Of a stretch of 64,000 bases of DNA, positions 36,566 to 45,825 are shown piece after piece. Each line of letters starts with the position of its first letter. The first letter of the stretch is position 1. Both the position numbers and the translations under genes were made by a program. Origin of the DNA: Modicisalibacter sp049808615 (lineage in GTDB: Bacteria; Pseudomonadota; Gammaproteobacteria; Pseudomonadales; Halomonadaceae); assembly GCF_049808615.1 (NCBI RefSeq), contig NZ_JBNCAN010000006.1:118275-182274 (forward strand). Direction: 5' to 3'. Below the pieces are notes generated by a model. That model was given only the letters and a program-made list of their open reading frames with translations, did not search any database and was not told the DNA's origin.

Positions 36566-38632
36566 ATGAGCCAGAAGACCCCCAAGACCGCTGAGCTTCA
36601 CGACGAGGTTGCGCGCCTGCGCGCCGAACTCGACGAGGCCAATTATCGTTATTACGTCCTTGATGACCCTACACTGACCGACGAGGATTACGATCGTCGC
36701 CTGCGTCGCCTTCAGGAGCTCGAGTCTCAGCACCCTGATCTGGTGACGCCGGACTCTCCGACTCAGCGTGTTGGTGCCGCCCCCGCCGAAGGGTTTCCAG
36801 AAGTCCAGCACGCCGTACCGATGCTTTCCCTGGACAATGCCTTTAACGAAGAGGAAATCGCCGCCTTCGTCAAGCGCGTCAATGAGCGTCTGGAACGTAA
36901 TGACGATGACCTGGCGTTTTGCTGCGAGCCCAAGCTCGACGGCCTGGCGGTGTCCCTGGTCTACGAGCAGGGTGTGCTGATCAGCGGTGCGACCCGGGGT
37001 GATGGCCGCACCGGTGAGGGCATTACCTCCAATCTGCGCACCCTGCGTTCGATTCCGCTCAAGCTACGCGGCGATTCGATCCCGCAACTGATCGAGGTTC
37101 GTGGTGAAGTCTATATGCGTCACTCCGGCTTCGAGACGCTCAATGCTCGCGCTCGGGAGGAGGGCAGCAAGGTATTCGCCAACCCGCGCAATGCCGCGGC
37201 GGGCAGCCTGCGTCAGCTCGATCCTCGTATCACTGCGCAGCGACCGCTGGAATTCTGTGCCTACCAGGTCGCGCGTATCGACGACGACGAAGTGGCAATG
37301 GCTCATTCGGCTTATATGGCGCGATTGCGTGAGTTCGGTTTTCGTACCCATCCGGAGCTTGCGCTGGTCGAGGGCAGTGCCGCACTACTCGAGTACTGCC
37401 GTCGCCTGGGCGAGAAACGCGATCACCTGGATTACGATATCGATGGGGCGGTCATCAAGGTCGATGACTTGCGTCTGCAGCGCGAACTGGGCTTCGTCGC
37501 TCGTGCACCACGATGGGCCATTGCCTACAAGTTTCCGGCCCAGGAACAAACCACTCGGCTCAAGGACGTGGAGTTCCAGGTCGGGCGTACCGGTGCCATT
37601 ACACCGGTGGCGCGGCTCGAACCGGTCACCGTGGCCGGTGCCCTGGTCTCGAACGCGACGCTGCACAATCAGGATGAAATCGCACGGCTCGGCGTGATGA
37701 TCGGCGATCGGGTGGTCATTCGTCGTGCCGGCGACGTGATCCCCCAGGTAGTGCGGGTCATGGAAGACGAGCGGCCTGACGATGCTCGGGTGATCGAGTT
37801 TCCCATGCACTGCCCGGTCTGTGGCTCCGAAGTCGAGCGCGTTGAAGGCGAGGCGGTGGTACGCTGCCCGGCGGGGCTTTTCTGTGCGGCCCAACGCAAG
37901 GAGGCGATCAAGCACTTCGCTAGCCGTCGTGCGCTGGATATCGACGGGCTCGGGACCAAACTGATCGATCAACTCGTCGAGCGCGAGTGGGTCAAGACAC
38001 CTGCGGGGCTGTTTCATCTCGGGGCAGAGGAGCTAGCCGAGCTACCACGCTTGGGCAAGAAGTCGGCGGACAATCTGATCGCCGCTCTTGAGAAGTCTCG
38101 CCATACAACCTTGCCCCGCTTCATCTATGCGCTGGGCATTCGTGAGGTAGGTGAGGCGACGGCGGGTAATCTGGCCCGGCATTTCGGCACCCTGGAGGCG
38201 CTGATGCGGGCCGAGCTTGTCGATCTCGAAGCCGTCGAGGATGTCGGCCCGGTGGTCGCCGCGCATGTGTATAACTTCTTTCAGGAGCAACACAATCGCG
38301 AGACCGTCGATCAATTGATTGATGCCGGGGTGCAATGGGAAGAAACCGAAGTGAGTGTTCGCCCTCAACCGTTGATCGGGCAGACCTGGGTGCTTACCGG
38401 CACGCTCGAGAGCATGACCCGGGACGAAGGTAGGGCGCGGCTTCAGGCGTTGGGCGCCAAGGTCTCGGGAAGTGTCTCAAAAAGGACCGCCGGCGTAGTC
38501 GCCGGCCCTGGAGCGGGCAGCAAGCTAGCCAAGGCCGAGGAACTGAACGTCGAGGTGCTCGATGAAGAGGCTTTTCTGACTCGGCTGGCAGGTTGGGAGA
38601 GCGGCGACGGAGAGAAGGGAGAGGCGTCATGA
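36566..38632 (+). CDS. ligA: NAD-dependent DNA ligase LigA
   Basis: LigA seals nicks using NAD and releases NMN. I chose the ATG at 36566 (MSQKTPKTAELHDEVARLR..), beyond the zipA terminator; 688 residues result. The adenylation domain has the active-site KLDG (CCEPKLDGLAVSL), the NAD-binding N-terminal YYVLDDPTLTDEDYD, an OB fold (VGRTGAITPVARLEPV), a zinc finger (CPVCGSEVERVEGEAVVRCPAGLFC), helix-hairpin-helix repeats and a C-terminal BRCT domain. The stop overlaps the next gene (ATGA). Confidence 0.97.
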   Translation: MSQKTPKTAELHDEVARLRAELDEANYRYYVLDDPTLTDEDYDRRLRRLQELESQHPDLVTPDSPTQRVGAAPAEGFPEVQHAVPMLSLDNAFNEEEIAAFVKRVNERLERNDDDLAFCCEPKLDGLAVSLVYEQGVLISGATRGDGRTGEGITSNLRTLRSIPLKLRGDSIPQLIEVRGEVYMRHSGFETLNARAREEGSKVFANPRNAAAGSLRQLDPRITAQRPLEFCAYQVARIDDDEVAMAHSAYMARLREFGFRTHPELALVEGSAALLEYCRRLGEKRDHLDYDIDGAVIKVDDLRLQRELGFVARAPRWAIAYKFPAQEQTTRLKDVEFQVGRTGAITPVARLEPVTVAGALVSNATLHNQDEIARLGVMIGDRVVIRRAGDVIPQVVRVMEDERPDDARVIEFPMHCPVCGSEVERVEGEAVVRCPAGLFCAAQRKEAIKHFASRRALDIDGLGTKLIDQLVEREWVKTPAGLFHLGAEELAELPRLGKKSADNLIAALEKSRHTTLPRFIYALGIREVGEATAGNLARHFGTLEALMRAELVDLEAVEDVGPVVAAHVYNFFQEQHNRETVDQLIDAGVQWEETEVSVRPQPLIGQTWVLTGTLESMTRDEGRARLQALGAKVSGSVSKRTAGVVAGPGAGSKLAKAEELNVEVLDEEAFLTRLAGWESGDGEKGEAS

Positions 38633-38892
38633 GCCGATTCGTGGAAGTGCCCTATCGCATGCTCCCGGGTGAGACGCTCGATGCGCTGCTGGAGACCTTT
38701 GTCACCCGGCAGGGGTATGACACCACCGACACGGGAGAGGGCATGTCCGGCTGGGTAGCGGAACTCAAGCGTCAGCTCGAGCGCAGCGAGCTGCTGGTCG
38801 TCCACGACCTGCAGACCGAATCTACCGAGATCATGACCCTGGCCCAGTGGCGGGCCTTTGGGCGGGATCTGGCAGACGATGAGGAAGATTAG
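38629..38892 (+). CDS. yheU: YheU/UPF0270 family small protein
   Basis: An 87-residue protein. The start ATG overlaps the ligA stop by four bases. The conserved pattern VPYRMLPGETLDALLETFVTRQGYD at the N-terminus and VAELKRQLERSELLVVHD..TESTEIM fit the uncharacterised YheU family; the function is unknown. The stop codon TAG is made from the TA target dinucleotide plus the first G of the MITE at 38892, so the C-terminal end may have been changed by the insertion. Confidence 0.82.
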   Translation: MSRFVEVPYRMLPGETLDALLETFVTRQGYDTTDTGEGMSGWVAELKRQLERSELLVVHDLQTESTEIMTLAQWRAFGRDLADDEED

Positions 38893-39031
38893 GCTTCGCC
38901 TAAAAAGTACCTGCGCTCGTCTATACGGCGTTAAAAATTAACTCAAGATGCTCATTTACTTCAGTAAGCTCCGCTATTTCGTCAATTTTTGCCTTGTCTA
39001 GCCTTCGCTCGCTGACTTTTAAGGCGAAGCC
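38892..39031. mobile_element. MITE-like element, copy A (140 bp)
   Basis: Terminal inverted repeats GGCTTCGCCT and AGGCGAAGCC bound a 140-bp unit without a gene. In inverted orientation it matches the unit at 54604-54744 along its whole length, with conserved blocks AGACAAGGCAAA and ATTTTTAA near the middle and 3' part. A TA lies left of it (38890-38891); the right flank reads TT, so the target duplication, if TA, has decayed on that side. It lies exactly between yheU-like and mnmC and provides stop codons for both. Confidence 0.8.
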
Positions 39032-41082
39032 TTGTGGCTGCGCATGATCTCGGCGATCAAACGCCGCCCGGGGTGCAGATGATCCACGAGTTCGCGCTCC
39101 AGCGGCATGGGCTCGTTGCAGATGTGCGAGGCCAGCACCTCGGCGCATAGAGGCGCGCTGGCGAGTCCGCGGGAACCGTGGGCGGCGCTGATCCAAAGGC
39201 CGGGGTGATGCTGGCCGGCAACGGCCGGGGCGCGTCGTGCATTCTTCTGTAATGCAGCGTAATCCCAGCGCCAGGTCGGCGCATCCGGCACCGGGCCCGC
39301 ATAGGGCGACTTGTCCGGGCTGGCGGCCCGCAGGCTGGCGCGACCCGTTAACTGCGCCGGGTCAAATTCGACACCGCTGGCGCGCAATGTCTCGCTATAG
39401 GCGGGTAGCATTCGTTCGAATTCCGCCAGATTGGTGGCGCTGTCCGCTTCACGCAGCTTGCGCCCGGTATCGCCTGGGGCAAAGGTGGCCCCGAAAGACT
39501 GCACGCCCTCCAACATCGGTAGGGCGTAACCACCGGCGCAAACCACTTGCTTGAGCGGTAAAGGGGGATGGGTCGAATCCGACGATAGATGCAGTTCGCT
39601 GACCTGACCGCGTATCGGCTTCAATGGCAGCCAATCAAGGGGTGCAAAGTTAGGCGCCTGCCAGGCATTGGCGACCACGACTTGATCGACGGACAGAGTG
39701 TCTCCATCCGCCAGTTCAAGCCTCCAGCCATCTTCACGATGTTCAAGCCTCGTGACCTCGGCCCGACGAAAGACAATGCCCGGGCGTTCAGCGAGCCGCT
39801 TACACAAGGCTGCCGGACGTACCCAGCCGGCACCCGGATAGTCCAGCCCGCCCTGGGCCAAGGCAACGCCGGCGCGCTGGCTGGCTTCCTCCGCAGTGAC
39901 GCCTTCGACGACGCTTTTAGGCAGCGCATGATTGTTCAGGAAGGTGGTCTGACGTCGGGCTTCCTTCTCGCTCAGCGCCAACTGCAGCACACCACAATCG
40001 TTCCAGAGCTGTCGTTTGGGATCGAGGCGTTCGAGCAGGCGCCGGGTATACAGCAGCCCCGCCAGGTAGAAGCGGCTCTGCGGGTTAGTCTCGGCGGCCA
40101 ACTTGACGTAGAGCGCGCCTTGCCGGTTGCCGGAGGCGCCGGCGCCGGGTGCGTCCCGATCGAGCAGCGTGACTCCTACACCGCGTCTTGCCAGCGCCTC
40201 GGCGGTGCTGGTGCCGGCCAATCCCGCCCCGATCACGGCGATGTGCCGGGCTGTTCGCGTGGGTGGCGGCGCAAACCAGGGAACTTGCTTGCGTGAGATA
40301 TCCATTGGCGGTGTGGCGATATGGCCGCACAGCATTTCACGTTTACGCCCAAATCCCGGCACTTTTTCCCACTCGAAGCCCGCTGCTTTGAGACCACGCT
40401 TGACGATGCCGGCACAGGTGAAGGTAGCGAAGGTGGCGCCGGGTTGGCTATGGCTCGCCATGGCCTGGAATAGCGCTGGTTGCCAGTTGTCAGGATTTTT
40501 CGAGGGGGCGAATCCATCGAGAAACCAGGCATCGACACGTCCATCCAACTGCATTAGACGCTCGCTGCTGTCGCCGAAGTGCAGATCCAGGGCCACTCGC
40601 TCGGACAATATCAGACGGTGTACGCCGCTGACCGGTTCGGGCCATTGGTTCACGAGCGCGCGCGCCCGCTTGGTGAATTCGGGCCAGGCGGTCAGGGCAC
40701 GCTTCAAGTCTTCGCGAGTGAGAGGATATCGTTCGGTGGAAATCAGATGCAGCCGTGCACCCCGAGGTGCATGAATATCGAAACAGGCCCAAGCACACAG
40801 CATGTTCAGACCGGTACCGAAACCGGTCTCGCCAATGACGAAAGGGCGCGTATCCTGCCAGGCGGCGAAGCGTTCGGGTAACCGATTGCCCTGCAAAAAC
40901 ACATGCTCCGTCTCGGCGCGGCCATCTTGACGCGAGAAGTAGACATCGTCGAAGACAAGCGAATGCGGTGTCTCGGACATGTCCTCGGCTTCGGTCCATT
41001 CCAGCCGAGCACTTTCCAGGGCCGTTAGCTCAGAGAGTTGAGCGGATGGCGAAAGGCAATCGTCCAAAGCGGCATCTCCCAT
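39019..41082 (-). CDS. mnmC: Bifunctional tRNA mnm5s2U34 biosynthesis protein MnmC
   Basis: MnmC finishes 5-methylaminomethyl-2-thiouridine at the tRNA wobble position. The N-terminal domain is an S-adenosylmethionine methyltransferase (DDVYFSR.., GETGFGTGLNMLCAW, DAWFLDGFAPSKNPDNW); the C-terminal domain is a FAD oxidoreductase (HIAVIGAGLAGTSTAEALARRGV). The ATG at 41082 gives 687 residues; 41091 is an alternative, and neither has a clear SD. The last codons, for Lys-Ala-Ser-Pro and the TAA stop, come from the terminal repeat of the MITE-like element, so the natural C-terminus was probably altered. Confidence 0.93.
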   Translation of the reverse strand: MGDAALDDCLSPSAQLSELTALESARLEWTEAEDMSETPHSLVFDDVYFSRQDGRAETEHVFLQGNRLPERFAAWQDTRPFVIGETGFGTGLNMLCAWACFDIHAPRGARLHLISTERYPLTREDLKRALTAWPEFTKRARALVNQWPEPVSGVHRLILSERVALDLHFGDSSERLMQLDGRVDAWFLDGFAPSKNPDNWQPALFQAMASHSQPGATFATFTCAGIVKRGLKAAGFEWEKVPGFGRKREMLCGHIATPPMDISRKQVPWFAPPPTRTARHIAVIGAGLAGTSTAEALARRGVGVTLLDRDAPGAGASGNRQGALYVKLAAETNPQSRFYLAGLLYTRRLLERLDPKRQLWNDCGVLQLALSEKEARRQTTFLNNHALPKSVVEGVTAEEASQRAGVALAQGGLDYPGAGWVRPAALCKRLAERPGIVFRRAEVTRLEHREDGWRLELADGDTLSVDQVVVANAWQAPNFAPLDWLPLKPIRGQVSELHLSSDSTHPPLPLKQVVCAGGYALPMLEGVQSFGATFAPGDTGRKLREADSATNLAEFERMLPAYSETLRASGVEFDPAQLTGRASLRAASPDKSPYAGPVPDAPTWRWDYAALQKNARRAPAVAGQHHPGLWISAAHGSRGLASAPLCAEVLASHICNEPMPLERELVDHLHPGRRLIAEIMRSHKASP

Positions 41083-41229
41083 AGCGCGCATGCTCAAGAA
41101 TTGAACAACAACGCCGAGCCCACGCAAATCATGGCCCGGCGCGAGTGATCCGCTGACTTTCAACAGACTTACTCACAGCCATTGTGGGTAAGCCTCGTTG
41201 ATTGGTGACGGGAGACCGAGTCCTCTTGA

Positions 41230-42423
41230 TTACGCGGTGACCGACATTTCCTCATACGCCAGGGCGCGGGTGTGTTCAGCGATGATACCTTCTTCATCCG
41301 TGGGGATGACAAAAACCGGGAGGTCGCTGTCTTGGGTGCTGATGCGCACCGCCCCCGCGGTGTTGGCCGCAGGATCGAGGCGCATACCCAGCCAGGCAAG
41401 CTTCTTGATTACTTCGTCACGGATCAGGGGCGAATGTTCGCCGATGCCCGCGGTGAAGACCAGACCATCCAAGCCACCCATCTGGGCGACGAGAGCCCCC
41501 ACCTGCGAGACAATGCGATAGACGAAGAGATCGATGGCCTCGCGGGCATGTGGATCATCGCTGTCCACCAGGTCGCGCATGTCGTCGCTGATACCGGAGA
41601 TGCCCAACAAGCCGGACTCACGCCGCAGCATCAACTCCACTTCCTGAGCGTTCATACCCTGATGTCGCAGTAGATGCAGGATGACACCGGGATCGACACT
41701 GCCGCAACGCTTGCCCATCATCAAGCCGTCCAGCGCAGTGAAGCCCATGGTGGTGGCGACGCTACGCCCCTCGTGAATGGCACACAAACTGGCCCCGTGC
41801 CCCAGGTGTGCGACGATGAAACGGCCGTTGGCTTTTTCGCCGGCATGGCGCGGTAACACGCTGGCGATGTACTCGTAGGAGAGACCATGGAAGCCATAGC
41901 GCAATATGCCTTCATCAGCGAAACGTCGTGGCAGGGCGAACAATTGAGCGACGCGGGGCTGGCTGCGATGAAAGGCGGTATCGAAGCAGGCGACCTGGGG
42001 AATATCAGGCCAGGTATCGCGAATGGCATGAATGCCGCTCAGATTATGCGGTTGATGACCGGGTGCCAGTTCGCTCAGGCTATGCATCGTCTCCAGCGCC
42101 TCATCGTCGATCAGGACGGGGCCATCGAATTCGCGCCCGCCGTGCACCACGCGATGGCCCGCCGCCACGATGTTCAGCGATGGCATTTCATGACGTAGGC
42201 GCTTGAGCATCCAGCGAATCAGCGGGCCGTGCGTCTGGGGCATGCCCTCGCCCAAGGACATGCGCTCACCTGCTGCGCTTCCCAGTTTGGCCTCATAGAG
42301 CGCCGCACCACCGATACCGGTGATGCACCCCTTCCAGAGTGGGGCGCCAGGGGTGGCGTAGGGATAAGCCGCGGCCTTGACGGAAGACGACCCGGTGTTA
42401 AGAACAAGCATGACATCGATCAT
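41230..42423 (-). CDS. ackA: Acetate/propionate kinase, paralogue 1
   Basis: Acetate kinase reversibly makes acetyl phosphate from acetate and ATP. The 397-residue protein has the ASKHA fold with LVLNTGSSSVK at the N-terminus, GHRVVHGG, CFDTAFHRSQP, YGFHGLSYEYIA, HLGHGASLCAI, GFTALDGLMMGKRCG, DPG and GLVFTAGIGEHSP. I chose MIDVMLVLN at 42423. A second, closely similar gene lies just upstream on the same strand (42685-43866). No phosphotransacetylase gene is next to them. Confidence 0.93.
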   Translation of the reverse strand: MIDVMLVLNTGSSSVKAAAYPYATPGAPLWKGCITGIGGAALYEAKLGSAAGERMSLGEGMPQTHGPLIRWMLKRLRHEMPSLNIVAAGHRVVHGGREFDGPVLIDDEALETMHSLSELAPGHQPHNLSGIHAIRDTWPDIPQVACFDTAFHRSQPRVAQLFALPRRFADEGILRYGFHGLSYEYIASVLPRHAGEKANGRFIVAHLGHGASLCAIHEGRSVATTMGFTALDGLMMGKRCGSVDPGVILHLLRHQGMNAQEVELMLRRESGLLGISGISDDMRDLVDSDDPHAREAIDLFVYRIVSQVGALVAQMGGLDGLVFTAGIGEHSPLIRDEVIKKLAWLGMRLDPAANTAGAVRISTQDSDLPVFVIPTDEEGIIAEHTRALAYEEMSVTA

Positions 42424-42684
42424 TGACAGAACCTTGCAGCGATGGACGAAAAATGTCGCGGCGCGCAATGATGAAAAGAAGAATAAGGTCGACACCGCAG
42501 TCGATTAGCATGGTAAAGGATATGGACTATTATACAAAGGTCGAATAAAGACCCTAAGCATGGCCATATCGAGGCAATGCCGTTGACTTTATGTTAGGAC
42601 GCTAATTAATTCGTAAAGTTCCTCTACCAACTCTGACAGGGGGGCGTCTGTAGAGGCTGGTAAAGGACGAGGGGTTGGGCCGCG

Positions 42685-43866
42685 TTAAGCGGCCGTATTG
42701 ATCAAAAGACGGGTGTGACGAGCAATGACGTTTTCCTCGTCGGTGGCGATAACGTGAACCGGCACGTTACTGGTCGCAGCACTGATGCAGGACGCACCCT
42801 GAGCGTTGGCCTGATCGTCGATTTGTATGCCCAGCCAGGCCAGGCCTTCCAGGATGCGCGCACGAATCTGCGGCGAATGCTCTCCGATCCCTGCGGTGAA
42901 GACCAGGCCATCCAATCCTTTCAGCTGCGCGATGAGCGCCCCGATCTGAGAAAGGGCGCGATAGACAAACAGCTCCACCGCATCCTTTGCCCGTGCCTCA
43001 TCGTTGTCCACTAGATCGCGCATGTCATCGCTGATACCTGATATGCCCAGTAGCCCCGACTCATGGCTGAGCAGCGAGGCGACGCGTGGCAGGCTCATGC
43101 CGCGATCCCGCAGTAAATAGAGCACTACGCCCGGATCGATATCACCGCAGCGCTTGCCCATCACCAGGCCATCCAGGGCAGTGAAGCCCATGCTGGTGGC
43201 GATGCTCTTTCGATTGCGCATGGCGCAAAGACTCGCTCCATGGCCTAGATGAGCGACGATGATGCGACCCTTGGCACGCTCACCCAGATACTCGGGTAGC
43301 ACACTGGCGATGTATTCATAGGACAGGCCATGAAAGCCGTAACGCAACACCCCTTCCTCGGCTAGCTGATAGGGCAGGGCAAAGAGTTGTGCGATCCGCG
43401 GCTGGGTGCGATGAAAGGCGGTATCGAAGCAAGCCACCTGAGGGATGTCAGGCCAGATCTCGGTGACGGCCTGAATGCCCACTAGGTTGTGGGGCTGGTG
43501 GCTGGGTGCCAGGGGACTGAGGCCGTGTAGTTCTTCCAAGACCGTATCGGTTACACGTACCGGCGCGCTGAAATGCTTTCCACCATGCACGACACGATGC
43601 CCTGCCGCCACGACCTTGAATGTCGGCTGCTCCCGTTGCAAATGGTGCAATAGCCACTCGATCAAGGGCTTGTGTTCCTGCACGACCTCCGCCGGCACGG
43701 GGATTCGCTCATGAGTTCGACCATTCGAGCGGGATTCGTACATCGCGGTACGGCCGATACCATCGATCTCGCCCTTCCACAGCGGTGGCTTATGCTCGGT
43801 CAGCGCGTAAGCCGCCATCTTGATCGAGGAAGAGCCGGTATTGACTACAAGAACCACGTTCGTCAT
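42685..43866 (-). CDS. ackA: Acetate/propionate kinase, paralogue 2
   Basis: A 393-residue protein that aligns along its whole length with the product of 41230-42423 and has the same motifs (VVNTGSSSIK, GHRVVHGGKHF, CFDTAFHRTQP, GFHGLSYEYIASVLPEYLGERAKG, GFTALDGLVMGKRCGDIDPG, FTAGIGEHSP). The gap to the downstream paralogue is 261 bases, with an A+T-rich stretch that could hold a promoter. Substrate preference (acetate or propionate) cannot be read from the sequence. It lies ten bases from yciI, with which it may share a transcript. Confidence 0.93.
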   Translation of the reverse strand: MTNVVLVVNTGSSSIKMAAYALTEHKPPLWKGEIDGIGRTAMYESRSNGRTHERIPVPAEVVQEHKPLIEWLLHHLQREQPTFKVVAAGHRVVHGGKHFSAPVRVTDTVLEELHGLSPLAPSHQPHNLVGIQAVTEIWPDIPQVACFDTAFHRTQPRIAQLFALPYQLAEEGVLRYGFHGLSYEYIASVLPEYLGERAKGRIIVAHLGHGASLCAMRNRKSIATSMGFTALDGLVMGKRCGDIDPGVVLYLLRDRGMSLPRVASLLSHESGLLGISGISDDMRDLVDNDEARAKDAVELFVYRALSQIGALIAQLKGLDGLVFTAGIGEHSPQIRARILEGLAWLGIQIDDQANAQGASCISAATSNVPVHVIATDEENVIARHTRLLINTAA

Positions 43867-43876
43867 GGAGTTGGCC

Positions 43877-44176
43877 TCAGGGTAATACTTTCTTGAACGG
43901 TTTCACCGTCACCTTGGCGTAGACACCGGCAGCGACGTAAGGGTCCGCATCGGCCCAGGCGCAGGCGGCGTCCAGATCATCGAACTCTGCAATCACCAAG
44001 CTGCCACTGAAGCCCGCATCTCCCGGTGATTCGGTGTCGATGGCAGGATGCGGGCCGGCAATCACCAGGCGCCCCTCGTCGCGCAGTGCTTCGAGCCGCG
44101 CCAGATGATCCGGGCGGGCGCTTTGGCGCTTTTCCAGACTGTCATTCACGTCTTCACTGATGATGGCGTAGAGCAT
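43877..44176 (-). CDS. yciI: YciI family protein
   Basis: A 99-residue dimeric alpha-beta barrel protein of the YCII family. It begins MLYAIISEDVNDSLEKRQSARPDHLARLEALRDEGRLVIAGPHP, with the conserved His and Asp at the putative active site, and ends with VYAKVTVKPFKKVL. The function is unknown. It lies next to yciB, as in E. coli and pseudomonads. Confidence 0.92.
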   Translation of the reverse strand: MLYAIISEDVNDSLEKRQSARPDHLARLEALRDEGRLVIAGPHPAIDTESPGDAGFSGSLVIAEFDDLDAACAWADADPYVAAGVYAKVTVKPFKKVLP

Positions 44177-44217
44177 GGTACGTGTCCTTGTGTGATAGTG
44201 AGTCGAAATGAAGAAGC

Positions 44218-44775
44218 TCAGCGACCCCCACTCCCGGACTTGGACTGAACCAGCATGTGACGGCTAAGATAGACTCCTTGGGCCAGCACGAATACCAAGG
44301 TCAGGCCAAGCATGCCAAAGAGCTTGAAGTTGACCCAGGTGGCCTCGCTAAAGGTCTTGAAAACGTAGACGTTGAGCACCGCCATGGCCAGGAAAAAAAC
44401 TGCCCAGGCGAGATTCAAGCGGGTCCAGATCGTCGTCGGTAGGCTGATGGCTTTGCCCATCATACGCTGGGCCAGGGTCTTGCCGCCGAACAGGGGTGAA
44501 AGAAGAAAGGCCAGGGCAAACAAGGCATTGACCACGGTAGGCTTCCATTGAATGAAAGCGGCGTCGTGAAACGCGATCGTGGCGCCGCCCAGCAGAATCA
44601 ATAGCCCCAGGGTGATCAGGTGCATCTTCTCGAGTCTTTGATAACGCCACCAGATGAACGCCATCTGGGCCAGTGTGGTGGGAATCAGCACCAGCGTGGC
44701 CAGCACGATGTCGCCACTCAGATGATAGACCGCGAAGAAGATCGCAATCGGAAGAAAGTCCAGCAGCAGCTTCAT
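44218..44775 (-). CDS. yciB: Inner membrane-spanning protein YciB (intracellular septation protein A)
   Basis: A 185-residue integral membrane protein with five or six membrane helices. It starts MKLLLDFLPIAIFFAVYHLSGDIVLAT and includes FIQWKPTVVNALFALAFLLSPLFGGKTLAQRMMG and LNLAWAVFFLAMAVLNVYVF, all standard for YciB. The family is linked to cell-envelope synthesis and septation. It is divergent from rnm. Confidence 0.95.
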   Translation of the reverse strand: MKLLLDFLPIAIFFAVYHLSGDIVLATLVLIPTTLAQMAFIWWRYQRLEKMHLITLGLLILLGGATIAFHDAAFIQWKPTVVNALFALAFLLSPLFGGKTLAQRMMGKAISLPTTIWTRLNLAWAVFFLAMAVLNVYVFKTFSEATWVNFKLFGMLGLTLVFVLAQGVYLSRHMLVQSKSGSGGR

Positions 44776-44851
44776 GACAGTATCCTGTAATAGGAGGCGC
44801 CATTGACCCGGAGTGGCAGGGCGCGCACCATATCGCTCCTATTCTGACAAA

Positions 44852-44867
44852 GACGCCGGGTGGCGTC
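44852..44867 (+). promoter_or_regulatory. Hairpin abutting the rnm start codon
   Basis: GACGCC, loop GGGT, GGCGTC ends directly at the ATG at 44868. Folding would hide the ribosome site region of that ATG. A second in-frame ATG follows at 44877. Whether it has a role is unknown. Confidence 0.3.
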
Positions 44868-45755
44868 ATGCCCACGATGTCACTTCCCGAGAGTCTCGAG
44901 TCGGTTTCCGGTCTCGATCTGCACATGCACTCCACCGCCTCGGACGGCGCGCTGTCGCCCAGCGCGCTGGTTGACCTTTGCCATGCCCGAGGCGTGACCC
45001 ATATGGCGCTGACGGATCATGACACCTTGAATGGTGTCCCGGAAGCCAGCATCGCGGCGGCACGGCTGGGAGTGCGCTTGTTGCCCGCCACGGAGCTCTC
45101 CGCCCAATGGCGGGGTATGACGATTCATGTGGTAGGGCTGTTACCTACTGGCGCAAGCGCTACGATGGAGGAATCGCTGGCGATCCAGGCCGAGGCGCGG
45201 GTAACGCGCAGTGAAGAGATCGCTCGTCGTCTCGAAGCGGTGGGCCTTGATGATGCTCTGGCCCGTGCACGTAAGCAAGCCGGCAGCGAGCGTCCCCTGG
45301 GGCGGCCTGATTTCGCCCGGGCCCTGGTGGAAGCCGGCGTGGTGCCGGATATGGCTGCGGCTTTCAAGAAACACCTCGGCGCGGGTAAGCGCGGTGACGT
45401 CAAGGCGCACTGGCCTTACCTGAGTAGCGTGATCGGTTGGATTCGTGAAAGCGGAGGTGTGGCGGTGCTGGCGCATCCATTGCGTTATGGTCTGACCCGG
45501 CGCAAGCGCGGGCTGCTATTGGATGCCTTTGCCGAGGCGGGGGGCGAAGCGGTGGAACTGATCAGCGGCTTTCAGAATCCGGATGTCACGCGCGATTTGG
45601 CGCGTCAGCTTCTGGAGCGCGGACTCTATGGTTCCCTGGGCAGTGATTTTCATTTCCCGGGTGGCCATCTGGCGCCGGGCAGCATGAGTCTCGCCCCTCG
45701 GAGCGATCTGCCGCCGGTGTGGTGTCATCCACGAATGCGCGACTTTGCTGGCTGA
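44868..45755 (+). CDS. rnm: PHP-domain exoribonuclease/phosphatase Rnm (YciV, RNase AM)
   Basis: The PHP phosphoesterase has metal-binding motifs DLHMHSTASDGALSP (HxH), TDHDTLNG, AVLAHPLRYG and SDFHFPGGHLAPG. E. coli Rnm trims 5' ends of rRNA and hydrolyses pAp. The 295 residues match the family. It precedes yciO by 70 bases, the E. coli order. The start is either 44868 or 44877; no clear SD sequence helps. Confidence 0.92.
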   Translation: MPTMSLPESLESVSGLDLHMHSTASDGALSPSALVDLCHARGVTHMALTDHDTLNGVPEASIAAARLGVRLLPATELSAQWRGMTIHVVGLLPTGASATMEESLAIQAEARVTRSEEIARRLEAVGLDDALARARKQAGSERPLGRPDFARALVEAGVVPDMAAAFKKHLGAGKRGDVKAHWPYLSSVIGWIRESGGVAVLAHPLRYGLTRRKRGLLLDAFAEAGGEAVELISGFQNPDVTRDLARQLLERGLYGSLGSDFHFPGGHLAPGSMSLAPRSDLPPVWCHPRMRDFAG

Positions 45756-45825
45756 ATTTGTATAACCAGATAAGCTAGTCAATAAGTGCTATGCGAACCC
45801 CTCGTCAACACTGTCAGGAGAGGTT

